Source of the DNA: Aegilops tauschii subsp. strangulata
Lineage: Eukaryota > Streptophyta > Magnoliopsida > Poales > Poaceae
Direction of reading: 5' to 3'
Assembly (NCBI RefSeq): GCF_002575655.3
Contig: NC_053036.3
Span: 158,696,627 to 158,760,626 of the forward strand
Length of the DNA stretch: 64,000 bases
The position numbers and the translations under genes are program-made. A model generated the notes under the pieces. It was not told the DNA's origin. It saw nothing but the letters and a program-made list of their open reading frames with translations, and did no database searches. This document shows, one piece after another, positions 10,915 through 21,345 of the stretch. Every line of letters starts with the position of its first letter. Position 1 is the stretch's first letter.

Positions 10915-12915
10915 TGAATTGGGACAAGTTTTGGTATAAGCGTCTTGCAAAACCGGAGATTCTCTCAACAAGCCTCGTGGTTCCGAGAGGGAACGTGTCA
11001 CCTTTGTGTGCGAAACGATATACGCTGCCTCCCCCCTGATTTTATTTACAGAGGCAACATAGAACTATATGAGTGCCCTGTTAAATTTTGGAATTATTTC
11101 GGGTTCATTTGGCCTTTTTATACATTAATTGAGTTTCTGGACTTTTAATGTGCATAATCTAAATATGAATTGCATGCACATGCTCCGGTGCACCAAAGTG
11201 GGTTGAAAAATCACATGTGTGTCCTTGGTTGAATTTCTTGGTCCCATGGAAGAAATGAGAATGAAATTCAAACATCTGGGCGTCATGACTCGGCCGAGAA
11301 CATCAAAAAACTTTGATTTTAAATTCATGTAAATCCAAAACTCGCCTGGAAATCATGAACTTGGCATGGTGTCATGTCATGGCACTAACATGTTGTGGTA
11401 AAAAATTGGGCCGATTTGGAAGCTCGTGGTTCTAAGAGGGAACGTGCCACCTTTGAGTGTGAAACGATATACGCTGCCCCCCCTTGAGTTTCTTAACAAA
11501 GGCAACATAGAACTACATTAGTGCCCTGTTAAATTTTGGAATTATTCCAGGTTCGTTTGTCGTTTTTTATACATTAATTGAGTTTCTGGTCATTTAATGT
11601 GCATAAGTCAAATTTGAACTACAAGCAAATGCTCTCGTGCACCAAAGTTGGTTGAAAGATCACATTTGTGTCCTCGGGTGAATTTCTAGGCCCCATGCAA
11701 GAAATGAGAATAAAATTAAAACATCTGGGCATCGTGGCTCGGCCGAGAACATTGAGAAACTTGGTTTTAAAATTCTTGTAAATCCAAAACACGTCTGAAA
11801 ATCATGAAACTTGGCATGGATGTCATGTCATGGTACTACCATGTTGTGGTAAAAAATTGGCCGAATAGGAACAGATTTTGATATAAGCTTCTTGCAAACT
11901 AAAGCTTCTCTCAAGAAGGCTCGTGGTTTTGAGAGGGAACGTGCCACCTTTGAGTGCGAAACGATATACGTTGTCCCCCTTGAGTTTATTTACAAAGGCA
12001 ACATAGAACTACATGAGTGCCCTGTTAAATTTTGGAATTATTCCGGCTTCGTTTGGCCTTATTTACACATTAATTGAGTTTTTGGTCATTTAATGTGCAT
12101 AATTCAAATTTGAACTACAAGCACATGCTCCCGTGCACCACAGTTGGTTGAAAAATCACATTTGTGTCCTCGGGTGAATTTCTACTCCCTCCTTCCATCT
12201 ATATAGGTCCTAATGCGTTTTTCGAGGCTAACTTTGACCAAACGTTAGAGCAATAATATGTGACATGCAAATTACACAAAGCATACCTTCAAATTTGTAT
12301 GTCAAAGGAGCTTCCAATAATATCTCATGTGCTATTAATCTTGTCAATAGTCAAAGGCTGTCTTGAAAAACACATTAGGCCCTATATAGATGGAAGGAGG
12401 GAGTAGGTCCCATGCAAAAAATGAGAATAAAATTCAATTATCTGGGCATCGTGGCTCGGTCGAGAACATTGAGAAACTTGGTTTTAAAATCATGAAACTT
12501 GGCATGGTGTCATGTCATGGTAGTACCATGCCGTGGTAAAAAAATTGGCCGAATAGGAACAAATTTTGGTATAAGCTTCTTGCAAATCGGAGCTTCTCTC
12601 AAGAAGGCTCGTGGTTCTGGGAGGGAGCGTGTCACCTTTGAGTGCATAATTCAAATTTGAAATACAAGCACATGTTCCAGTGCACCAAAGTTGGTTGAAA
12701 AATCAGATGTGTGTCCTCGGGTAAATTTCTAGGTTCCATGCAAGAAATGGGAATGAAATTCAAAATTCTGGGCGTCGTGGCTGGGTTGGAAACATTGAGA
12801 AACTTAGTTTTTTAATTCCTGTAAATCCAAAACACGCATGAAAATAATGAAACTTGGCTTGGTGCCATGACATGGCACCAACATGCTGTGGTAACTTTGC
12901 AGTCCGATTTGCGAA
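10915..12915. repeat. Tandem array of about four ~0.5-kb repeats
   Basis: The same order of phrases recurs: TCTTGCAAA...CTCTCAA, CTCGTGGTT, GAGAGGGAACGTG, GCGAAACGATATACG, GGCAACATAGAACTA, GAGTGCCCTGTTAAATTTTGG, TTAATGTGCATAA, GCACCAAAGT, TCTGGGC, AATCATGAAACTTGGCATGG. Copies start near 10915, 11411 (lacking the first ~50 bp), 11861 and 12547 (with a large internal deletion). Copy 3 holds a Stowaway insertion. Part of the unit reappears, diverged, at 45240-45480. Confidence 0.8.
12185..12403. mobile_element. Stowaway-type MITE inside a tandem-repeat copy
   Basis: CTCCCTCCTTCCATCTATATAGG at the left matches, inverted, CCTATATAGATGGAAGGAGGGAG at the right, with TA on each side. Other array copies show the uninterrupted site (TTTCTAGG..CCATGCAA), so the borders are confirmed by an empty site in the same window. 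Confidence 0.92.
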
Positions 12916-13340
12916 GGCGCACACATTAACAATTAACAAAGTCATTTTGGAACAAGTGCTGTCACGTTACAATCGGAAACACAAGTATTATTGAAACCAT
13001 GGGCGTTCTACTTACTAGTACCATTTATGTGCCGCCACGCGTCCCCATTTTTTATTAGCTAGGAGGCGCCGTGCAGGGTAGATATTTGAGTACGAGAGGC
13101 GTGCGATCAGACCCCTGCGCGTGCTTATCAGGAGGAGAGCCCTTTGACCTCCATCTGCCATCCACCTCTCTCCCAAGGTCTCCATTAATGGCGCCCGAGC
13201 CTCTGTTTAGTGGCGTGGCTATGTCTCACTCGACTGAGATTTAAGAGAGAAAAAAGAAAATCTGAAAGCATGGATCTTGATGTAAGATCCGACGGACCTA
13301 TATAGCATGTACTGCGACTGATAGCAAGACTGATGAATAT
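12916..13340. other. Unclassified sequence resembling the upstream region of the zf-XS gene
   Basis: No gene seen. The phrases GTGCCGCCACGCG and CATTAATGGCGCCCGAG (13030-13200) match those at 45680-45700 and 45945-45962 just upstream of the zf-XS gene, in the same order and following the same 0.5-kb repeat type. This suggests a second copy of that promoter region without its gene. Confidence 0.45.
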
Positions 13341-13356
13341 ATAAGGACGATTAATT

Positions 13357-13694
13357 TTTTTGATCAAAGAAGGGCTTGCCCCTTCCGATTTTCATTACTG
13401 AAAACCACCACAATTCACAAGAAGTTCAGCACAACTCCAGCCTAACACGAAGGACTAAAAGCTACCAGATTGAAATCGCAACATCCCAAGAGGCCAACAA
13501 AGGCCAAACATCCGCGCTAGAACCCAACATTTCACAACCGACGACACAATCCACATCCTAAACCGATTATTACATCAAAAGAAACCAGGAAACTGAAGGA
13601 AGCCCAGCAGCAACTAGAAGAACAGCAACGCCAGGGTCGCCACAGCAAGAGTTTTCTTCATTCCAGCCTCGCAACATTGATCTTCCACAGAAAG
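13357..13694 (-). mobile_element. 5'-truncated LINE-type retroposon with 16-bp target duplication
   Basis: A 338-bp insertion flanked on both sides by exactly ATAAGGACGATTAATT (13341-13356 and 13695-13710). Its left end is a T run, i.e. an A tail on the - strand, preceded there by GGAAGGGGCAAGCCCTTC. A tail plus a long exact target duplication is the hallmark of L1-type target-primed reverse transcription. No open frame remains; it is a 3' end only. The family name is not claimed. Confidence 0.85.
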
Positions 13695-13710
13695 ATAAGG
13701 ACGATTAATT

Positions 13711-14080
13711 GTCTTACATAATTAGAAAGATAATTAAAAAAGCCACATGCGGCTACGCCCGAAGTACACAAAGGCAAAAGAAGAAGGAAGACAAGGATCT
13801 GGCTCGCTGATCTCTACTTTCTTGATGCGTTGCTACAGGCCGCAAAAGAAGAGAGCTCCATCGTCGGGTCCTGTTCGGTCTGCATGATCTCGCCCTCCTC
13901 GTGCACAACCATCTCTCAACTTGGGCCGGGGTATTACAAAGCTTTACCGTCACATATTTTATACTACTTCAAGGTGCATTAAATCAACACATGCAAGTAT
14001 CAAAAGGAGAGTCACGGCATGCATGCATGCGTTGTAATTAATGCATCGGTAAACGCAAATTATTGAAATATATCGAGTGC
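13711..14080. other. No recognisable feature
   Basis: Mixed sequence between the LINE end and the duplicated block. The short open frame on the - strand (13953-13753) has no recognisable motif and is not supported. Confidence 0.4.
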
Positions 14081-14640
14081 AGTGCTTTGATGTGTCGCGT
14101 CAACTCGTACATCAACGAGAAGTTTGATTATCCTCTCCCTCGCGGACTTAACTGCACCTACCTTTTGCTGTATGACTGGTTGGCCACACACTTGTCGGGC
14201 CCACCTGTCATACATGCAAAGGCAGGAGCGTCCCTCCCTCGCCCATGAGCGTGGTGGCTGTCAAGACTAGGAGAAGCTTTCGCTACACGCCCTCCCTCCC
14301 GCACGCGGTGGACATGCAGCAGTTCAATCGGTGTCAGATGGCCAGAAGCGTACTGTAGTACTCCTCCAGTGCAGTAGTACTCCATCATTGTTCGACTTCC
14401 CGAAGAGGCGAAGAGCCAAGCGCAGCCCGGACGCTCGTGTGGCAGTTTCATGTGTAGAGTAGTCTAGGATAGCGTGTACCGTGCCTGTAAGCTTAAAATC
14501 GTTGGGGTCGGCTCCATGCTATGTGGCCGTCTCGAAGTTTTAAAAAATATATTAAAATAGTCTTCTGGCCCTACCTAACACCCTGGTGATTGTAGTTTGC
14601 ACGCTCATCTGGTCAAGACAGGAATATATATTTTAATTTG

Positions 14641-14700
14641 ATTTTTTTTCGAAAAGGGGGGACTCCCCGGCCTCTGCATCAGAACGATGCATACGGCCAC
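14641..14700 (-). mobile_element. 60-bp retroposon with 15-bp target duplication
   Basis: Flanked by exact ATATATTTTAATTTG copies (14626-14640 and 14701-14715). The insert starts with a T run and then TCGAAAAGGGGGGACTCC, i.e. an A-tailed 3' end in - orientation. It is an extremely short 5'-truncated retroposon. Confidence 0.8.
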
Positions 14701-14917
14701 ATATATTTTAATTTGTGGTGGGTAAATGTTAGAGGTTGCAGCAAATATATTGTACACTGCGGGTCTTTCAGCCAAGTTTAGAGGCAAGCATGTGGGGCCA
14801 GTGCTATGATGTGTCGCGTCAACTCGTACAACGAGGAGAAGCTTGATTTTACTACACGCCTTCTCCCTCACCCATGCGCGCGGTTGCTCGCAAACGAGGA
14901 CAGGCTTTTGCTTAGTA

Positions 14918-15220
14918 CTCCCTCCATTCCCTTATACAAGGCCACTATGAAAAATACATTTTACATCTATACAAGGCCACTAACAGCAATCGAGGTAAAA
15001 GTTAATGATGTTTTCTCGTAGTAGCAACTTGTCTAACACTTGCATGCATGTAGTCATAATGACACTATGCTACTTTCTTCTCATTCCTTCCTTGCATGCA
15101 TGTGGGCGCATTAATGATCCCGGTTAACAAGAAGAAAAGTTGGATTACAAAGCGGTTATTAAATTTTACCTTGGTACCTGTAATCTGAGTTTGTGGCCTT
15201 GTATAAGGGAATGGAGGGAG
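14918..15220. mobile_element. Stowaway MITE, 303 bp
   Basis: Perfect terminal inverted repeats of at least 28 bp (CTCCCTCCATTCCCTTATAC... / ...GTATAAGGGAATGGAGGGAG), flanked by TA. Sits in the right-hand copy of the 14-15 kb duplication. Confidence 0.92.
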
Positions 15221-15489
15221 TAGTACTTCTACAACAAGCTATCCGTCCCGCTCGCGGTGGACGGACATGCAGCAGTGGATTCGATACTGTAGAAGCAGTA
15301 GTAGTAACATCATTGTTCGTCTTCTCGAAGAGGCGAAGAGCCAAGCGCAAACCAAACATTGTAGTTGCGAACATTGGAGCACGCATATAGCCAGGCTCTT
15401 GCATGAGACAAAATTGCTATGTGAGCCCACTATTGTACTAGTACGTACAACTACTTGCTAGTATAGCCCTGTAAACCAGAAAGGAGTAT

Positions 15490-15575
15490 TTGCCCTTCTA
15501 GAGATTTCAACAAGTGACTAGACTACACCGAGACGGAGTACATATGGAGCAAAATGAGTGAATCTACACCGTAAA
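15490..15575. mobile_element. Degenerate Stowaway fragment
   Basis: TTCTAGAGATTTCAACAAGTGACTA followed by GGAGCAAAATGAGTGAATCTACAC is the interior of a Thalos-like MITE; both ends are missing. Confidence 0.6.
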
Positions 15576-15649
15576 TAAATACGTACTAGTTCTATCGTTT
15601 TCCTCTCCGAGGTGCACAATATTGAGTATACTGACTAGTCTCTTTTTGA

Positions 15650-15800
15650 CACACATTTACGTTTTTTACACAGTACAGACGCAAGCGCTCATATACACGC
15701 GCATACACTCACCCCTATGAACGCACACACGCACGGCACTATCATCTTGAAATTTACGAAGTCACCATAGGCACCTCGTCGTCGACGGGTCCATAGGTGC
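15650..15800. mobile_element. SINE-like retroposon remnant
   Basis: GCGCTCATATACACGCGCAT...CACCCCTATGAACGCACACACGCA, then CATCTTGAAATTTACGAAGTCACC and CGTCGTCGACGGG, is a phrase set I associate with a dispersed Triticeae SINE (Au-SINE-like). The tRNA-like end is not present and no target duplication was found. Confidence 0.4.
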
Positions 15801-15940
15801 TTGAATGCCAAGGAGGGAGAGGGTAGCGGTTCCCGAGACGTTGAACGATCAATGATGCATCCTCAATTAAATGCAGAGGGAATTAATTGGAGAAACAGAA
15901 TAGAGCCAGCACGATGTGAATGCAACAGAGTTTGGATTCT

Positions 15941-15950
15941 CATATAATAA
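15941..15950 (+). promoter_or_regulatory. TATA box of the 16-kb gene
   Basis: CATATAATAAAGGCG about 100 bp before the chosen ATG. A start site about 30 bp downstream would exclude the upstream in-frame ATG at 15920, which supports the later start. Confidence 0.55.
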
Positions 15951-16045
15951 AGGCGCCCCACCACTCCAATCCATCTACTCCCAAGTCTCTGCGCAACACT
16001 GCTCACTCCAATCCAAGACCAAGTGACCAGAAGCCACAAGCACCT

Positions 16046-16549
16046 ATGGAGGCGATGGACGCGAGCGGCAGTCGGCTGTGCCAAATCATCCAAGGCGCCG
16101 GCCTGCGGCCCCGCACCGCTCAGCGTTTCCAGACGGCACTGGCGACCGCAGGCATCGTAGCCCTCGCCGACGCTGGCTTCGCCTCTCGCATGGACGACAT
16201 GATGGTCAACTCCATCCGCAAGTTCACCGCCGTCAAGAAGCGCGCGGACGACCTTGCCGTACTGCTCCAGCCCGCGCACCCAGGCTCCTCATTGCCTGCC
16301 ACCCTCACCGGCCTCCATGGTGACGAACTCTTTCAAGCCCTGGTGGCCCCGCAGGTGCCGGAGGTCACGACGAAGAATGTGCACCTCGAGGCCGCGCTCG
16401 CCGCGCAGCGCCTCGCCATGCAAGAAACCGTCGACCTGCACATCCACGTCTACGAGGAAATCGTCTACATAGGCCACTACAAGGCAAGCGAGGACAGAAA
16501 GACGTTGGCCTTCTTGCAGCGGTTGGAATCTTTGGACGCCATTGTTTAG
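16046..16549 (+). CDS. Small intronless hypothetical protein, 167 aa
   Basis: I do not recognise the family. The start at 16046 (CCTATGGAG, G at +4) is chosen over an in-frame ATG at 15920 because the TATA box lies after that one. The protein is mostly helical in appearance, Ala/Leu-rich in the middle, with a basic stretch IRKFTAVKKRADDLAVLL near residues 50-70 and an acidic/aromatic IHVYEEIVYIGHYKASEDRK segment near the end. No signal peptide or membrane segment is seen. GC-rich, with strong third-position G/C preference, unlike the flanking repeats, which supports a real gene. The stop TAG at 16547 is followed in frame by 12 more sensible codons (KHVDLATRAAAT) and a second TAG at 16586, so the protein may have lost a short tail. 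It is flanked by MITEs on both sides, common near grass genes. Best candidate for an expressed gene in the window. Confidence 0.6.
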   Translation: MEAMDASGSRLCQIIQGAGLRPRTAQRFQTALATAGIVALADAGFASRMDDMMVNSIRKFTAVKKRADDLAVLLQPAHPGSSLPATLTGLHGDELFQALVAPQVPEVTTKNVHLEAALAAQRLAMQETVDLHIHVYEEIVYIGHYKASEDRKTLAFLQRLESLDAIV

Positions 16550-16712
16550 AAGCACGTCGACCTGGCCACAAGAGCAGCTGCTACTTAGGCGCCGTTCGGT
16601 GGGCCGGCGCCCTGAGTCGAGGAGGTGGACGTCGTCGATGGATGCATCTCTTCTTGCCTCCTATAACCAGCACTGCATCGCCTCGTGGCCTTAATGTTTT
16701 ATTAGTATAGTA

Positions 16713-16879
16713 CTCCCTCCGTTCCCAAATATAAGTCTTTCTAAAGATTCCAGCAAGTGACTACTACATATGGAGAAAAATGAGTGAATCTACACTCTAA
16801 ACTATGTCTACATACATCTGTATGTTGTATTCCATTTGAAATAGTATCTAAAAAGGCTTATATTTATGAACGGAGGGAG
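16713..16879. mobile_element. Stowaway MITE (Thalos-like)
   Basis: CTCCCTCCGTTCCCAAATATAAG at the left and its inverted copy ending GAACGGAGGGAG at the right, with TA on both sides. Lies about 160 bp downstream of the 16-kb gene. Confidence 0.92.
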
Positions 16880-17575
16880 TATATGGCATTTTTATTCTAG
16901 TCGTAACGTTTTCACTATGAGGTGGGGCCGCAGTTGAGCAAACCCACCCCGCCCACCGGGCGTCGGCCGAGTTTAGAATTAGAAGAGAGAAACGAGGGAG
17001 GAGAGCTAGCTATAGCACAGACGCTGTTGTCAGATGGGACTCGTGTTTATAGAATAGGAGTACCGAGCACTCGTGCCTCTTTTTTTTGAGGGAAAAATTA
17101 GTCGTATGTCTAGTACCACTAGTTGGGTGCGTGCGACCTATAGCTATCATCACTTTAGGTCTCCTTTTTGAACCGCGGCTACGCTTCACAGTACATATTA
17201 TTTCACGCATTTATCCTCCTATATGTACTCCTAGGCTATTTCCACGTGCTCCCATTCGCCGACATGTGGGACATAGAGCATCTGGGTCGTAGGTCATGCA
17301 CGACTCGGAGCATATGCCGGGGTACTTTGCATTTCAGACCTCATGAATTACATGCAAACCCCCCGCAGAAGAATAAATAAATGAATGAATTACTACATGA
17401 AACCGGATTATTTTTGTGGAAACCGGAGCACGTTCATTAAATTTTGGACATAACACATTTATAAAAAATGACCGGACCGAAACCAGTCTAAGGGCCTCTT
17501 TGATTTTTCCCGCAAAAAAAGGGCCTCTTGATTCGCAGGATACTGAAAACACAGGAATGGGGAAAGTATGATGGC
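16880..17575. other. No gene seen
   Basis: Ordinary intergenic sequence. 17495-17575 has two GGGCCTCTT starts close together, possibly the left edge of the DNA transposon that follows or of a nested MITE. Confidence 0.4.
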
Positions 17576-17742
17576 AATGAACCGAGACGAGGAGAACTCT
17601 AACTCAGTTAGAGGTTAGAGTTAGATTCTAACCCTGAACTAACTCTAAACCAAAGAGGTGTATGGATGGCAGGGTTAGATTGACAATAAATGCTCTATCT
17701 CAATCATTTTACTACTTTGGACCCTATTTCCTGCCGGATTTG

Positions 17743-18088
17743 GAGGGTGCTTGGATACGTTTTAGTTCCATGACTAAAAGTAGTGGGACTAAAACTTGCT
17801 AGCCTCACCCATGCTTGGATCCAAATACTAAAGAGACTAAAATCAAGTTAATGTGGATTTATTATCCTCCAAACCCTCCAATCCAGAACTCGCCTGTGTT
17901 AAAGGAGAGGAGTTAAATGAGGAGAGAGAGGACTAATCCACATTTTAGTAGGGGTACCCCTGACTAAAAAAATTTAGTCTCAAGACTAGTTTTAGCCCCT
18001 CTTTAGTCAGGGGTGCTTGGAACTTTAGCCTCTTAAAGAGACTATTTTTAGTCAAACTAAAATAAGTCCCTTGGATCCAAGCACCCTC
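17743..18088. mobile_element. Nested MITE with GAGGGTGCTTGGATCC-type inverted ends
   Basis: GAGGGTGCTTGGATACGTTTTAG at the left mirrors CCTTGGATCCAAGCACCCTC at the right. The interior repeats ACTAAAA / TTTTAGT in both orientations. 346 bp, no coding potential; inserted in the left part of the 17.6-19.4 kb element. Confidence 0.75.
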
Positions 18089-18296
18089 TTGGTGTGGCCG
18101 GCTCTTCTGTGGCCTCCTCCCGCTCACAATTGACATAATCGAACCGTCTATACAAATCAAGCATGCACAACATGATAATTTTTACTTTGTCCATACAAAT
18201 GAGATATCCCACTTAAACATACAAGTCATCAATCAAGCTTCAAAAAATATAAAAACACTTCATGAAACAAAGAATGAGCTAACTCATCACGGAAGT

Positions 18297-18479
18297 CATT
18301 CACGATAGGGAGGGATCCCGGAGCCCCTCACGCACCGAGGGAAGAGCTTGCCATCGTCGCTCTGGAGGAAGGCTCTGTAGAGCCCAAGCCCCGGGAACCC
18401 CTCCGACGCCGGCCCTTGCGAGTTGAGGTCGACACCGGCATGGGTAGCAGGGCCACTTGCCGCCGACTGGGAACTTAAT
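18297..18479 (-). pseudogene. Short coding fragment in the DNA transposon
   Basis: Read on the - strand this GC-rich stretch gives a protein-like segment with GVDLNSQGPASEGFPGLGL and then YRAFLQSDDGKLFPRCV before a stop. The GVDLNSQ...FPGLGLY phrase recalls the N-terminal part of Myb/SANT-like proteins carried by grass PIF/Harbinger-type elements, but this is from memory. It is bordered upstream by the 61-bp array. Confidence 0.35.
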
Positions 18480-18866
18480 CTTTGGGCCTCTAGAAATAAT
18501 GCAAGCCTGTAACTAAAATACCTAGAAAGGTGAACTGAATCTTTGGGCCTCTAGAAATAATGCAAGCCTGAAACTGAAATACCTAGAAAGGTGAACTGAA
18601 TCTTTGGGCCTCTAGAAATAATGCAAGCCTGAAAGTGAAATACCTAGAAAGGTGAACTGAATCTTTGGGCCTCTAGAAATAATGCAAGCCTGAAACTGAA
18701 ATACCTAGAAAGGTGAACTGAATCTTTGGGCCTCTAGAAATAATGCAAGCCTGAAATTGAAATACCTACAAAGGTGAACTAAATCTTTGGGCCTCTAGAA
18801 ATAATGCAAGCCTGAAATTGAAATACCTAGAAAGGTGACCTGAATCTTTGGGCCTCTAGAAAGATT
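18473..18866. repeat. 61-bp tandem repeat, about 6.4 copies
   Basis: The unit contains CTTTGGGCCTCTAGAAATAA and CTAGAAAGGTGAACTGAAT. Copies are almost identical (one to three differences), so the expansion is recent or the array is homogenised. Confidence 0.95.
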
Positions 18867-19589
18867 TATTACCTCCTCAAGCAGCATCAAACAATTCCAT
18901 GTGTGCACCACAAATCTATACCAAGTTTGATCAGGATCTACTTTTCCAAATTAGAATTAGCGCTAGAGCAAGCAAGATCAATGATATGGCCGTGAGACAG
19001 AGAAGGAACGAAGAAACTCAACCCTCTCGCGACCTCCCTGGTAGATGCGCCGCCGCCGCACACGACAGAGGGAGAAAAATGACTGGTGAAGGGGGAGCGG
19101 GGCGACCTTCGAAGGCCGGAGGGAGAGGGCGGCCGGAGTTGGGCGGCGGAGGCCGGAAGGAGAGGGCGGCCGGAGGAGAGAGAGGGCGAGCGGCCCTATG
19201 GGGAACAGAGAGGGGTCGTGCGAGAGGGGGGAGCGATCTGGTGCGGGCAGGGGAGATTTTTTAGTTCTCTTTTAGTGGGCCCGAGGATAACTAACCCAAT
19301 TAGAACCTCTCCACCGGGCTAGTTTTTTTAGCTGGGTTAGAGCAAACTAGCTCAAACTAACCCCTCTTGTTTCGATAATTTGAGGCTATTTCAACCCAAA
19401 CTAGCTCTAACTCAGGGATCAAAACAAAAGAGGAGTGTTACTGTACATGCTACAGTGTGGACCGTAGCACATTGTTTTTTATGGCCATATCACCACATTG
19501 TTTTCTACTGCTGGTTCACTGGGCTACCGTGGTTCGCACTGCTGGTTCACTGGGCTGCCGTGGTTCGCACTCCTCCGACCTGAGTAGTA

Positions 19590-19746
19590 CTCCCCCCGTT
19601 CCTAAATATAAGTCTTCGTAGATATTTCACTGTGGACCACATACGGATGTATATAGATGCATTTTATGTGTAGATTCACTCTTTTTTCTCCGTATGTGGT
19701 CCATAGTGAAATCTCTCCAAAGACTTATATTTAGGAACGAAGGAAG
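19590..19746. mobile_element. Stowaway MITE (Thalos-like)
   Basis: CTCCCCCCGTTCCTAAATATAAG at the left, inverted CTTATATTTAGGAACGAAGGAAG at the right, TA on both sides. ATTTCACTGTGGACCACATACGG and CCGTATGTGGTCCATAGTGAAAT form long arms. Confidence 0.92.
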
Positions 19747-21032
19747 TAGTATAGTACTAGTATATACCGCATCATTCTTTGCTCCTTCTTACTACTCCGA
19801 CATGAGGGAGAGCCAGCATCCGGGTCGATGTGTCATGCACCAGATTAGAGCGCGGAACGGAAGGGGGGCATCACCCCGATCGGAGCGCCAGTAATTCATG
19901 ACTATAGTGAGTGGTTATATCACAAGTCTTTCCAGCAGTAACGCGCCGTCAAATCGCATAGCCCCACTCGCTCACCCTCCTCGCCTCTCTGTCAAACCCC
20001 CTACCCGAAAACTGCCGCGCGTACTGCCCGGGAAAAGCCCCGCCCTCAACTTTTAACTACGCGAAAATAGTTCGAGCTTGTTCGTTCTATATAAATACAG
20101 TACTTACTGTATGTTTATTCACCCGTGGGGTTGTTCAATGAATGGAGGGGCGGGGAGCACAAGTGAACAATACTGTAGTACTACTAGTAGTAAGTAGGAG
20201 TCGTACAGTAGTCACCTTAAATAGAGAGTTTCTTTTCTTTAATGCCACATACACAAATTGAAACGCTTGTTGTGGAGAGAAAAAAGATAATCACTCCACT
20301 ATATATGGACGCAGGGCCCTGAGCGCTTGCTTTACTAGGGTTGCTCTCTTCATTCTCTCATCCTCTCCAGATATAAACAAGACAGCGGTAGCGACATTTT
20401 CTCTCTGCTCACCGCTGGTCACAGATCCGGCCGGATCCCTTCGGCCGGTGTGTGTAGAGGACTAAAAGGTGCATCGTTCACGCGGTCATCGCCGCCGAGG
20501 GAGGAAACCCACAGCTGCCGGAGGGGCCCGATCCTCTGCCCGTGCCGTTCTCTCCGACACAGCGCCGGCTCGGGAGGTCCTCCGACCCTTCTTCCTCCCT
20601 GCCGTATTGTCCGCAGATCCGACCTGCCGCCGCCGACATCCCGGCGACCCTCAGGTATAAGTTCTTCGAAAGTGGCCTTGCTCTACTGCCCCAGCTCCCC
20701 ACGTGTCTGCATGTGCATCTTTTTCTACTCCCATCAGCTCTTCCAAAGCCACCTAAATTTTTAGTATTATTAGAGGTAAAGCTACTTCATGCATTCGAAT
20801 CTAGGGCTTTGTTCAAACAACGAAGAAAGGGGGAAAGTTGTAGCATGAATCTAGGATTTGATTGAAAGAGGAAATAATATGGTGAAAGTAGTAGAGACCG
20901 GATACCCAACCGGTCTCTTGGTTGAAAAGGGAAATACGGGAAAACGCAATACAAACTAGATAAGGAACAAATCTATTATTGGTTGAAAAAAGGATAGAAA
21001 GTGGCGGCTGGTGGACAAGTCAACAGAGTATG

Positions 21033-21345
21033 TCCAGGATTAGATTTGCTGCCATCACATAGTAAAAGGTCTCCAGGATTAGATTTGCTGCCCTCACATA
21101 GTAAAAGGTCTCAGGATTAGATTTGCTGCCCTCACATAGTAAAAGGTCTCAGGATTAGATTTGCTGCCCTCACATAGTAAAAGGTCTCCAGGATTAGATT
21201 TGCTGCCCTCACATAGTAAAAGGTCTCCAGGATTAGATTTGTTGCCCTCACATAATAAAAGCTCTCCAGGATTAGATTTGCTGCCCTCACATAGTACAAG
21301 GTCTCCAGGATTAGGTTTGCTGCCCTCACATAGCATGAACAAACT
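21033..21345. repeat. 39-bp tandem repeat, about 8 copies
   Basis: The unit is built on CCAGGATTAGATTTGCTGCC and CTCACATAGTAAAAGGTCT; some copies are a base shorter (CTCAGG for CTCCAGG). Because the length is near a multiple of three it produces a false repetitive open frame on both strands. Confidence 0.95.

Larger units (their letters stand above)
14082..15345. repeat. Direct duplication of a ~0.35-kb segment
   Basis: ATGTGTCGCGTCAACTCGTAC occurs at about 14090 and 14807, and AAGAGGCGAAGAGCCAAGCGCA at about 14403 and 15327, in the same order with CGCGGTGGAC between them (about 14301 and 15253). The two copies are about 0.72 kb apart at their left ends. The second copy is lengthened by the Stowaway element at 14918-15220; the 60-bp retroposon at 14641 lies between the copies. 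Confidence 0.7.
17576..19435. mobile_element. DNA transposon with TTAGAG/AACTAAC-rich ends, interrupted by a MITE
   Basis: The left end has CTCAGTTAGAGGTTAGAGTTAG...GGATGGCAGGGTTAGATTG and the right end CAAACTAGCTCAAACTAACCCC...AACTAGCTCTAACTCAGGGATC. A short element at 30345-30625 contains inverted copies of both ends joined together, which shows that these two ends belong to one element. The interior holds a nested MITE, a possible coding fragment, a 61-bp tandem array and a GC-rich - strand leader (18890-19260). The exact termini and target duplication could not be fixed. Superfamily not assigned; PIF/Harbinger-like or Mutator-like are possible. Confidence 0.6.
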
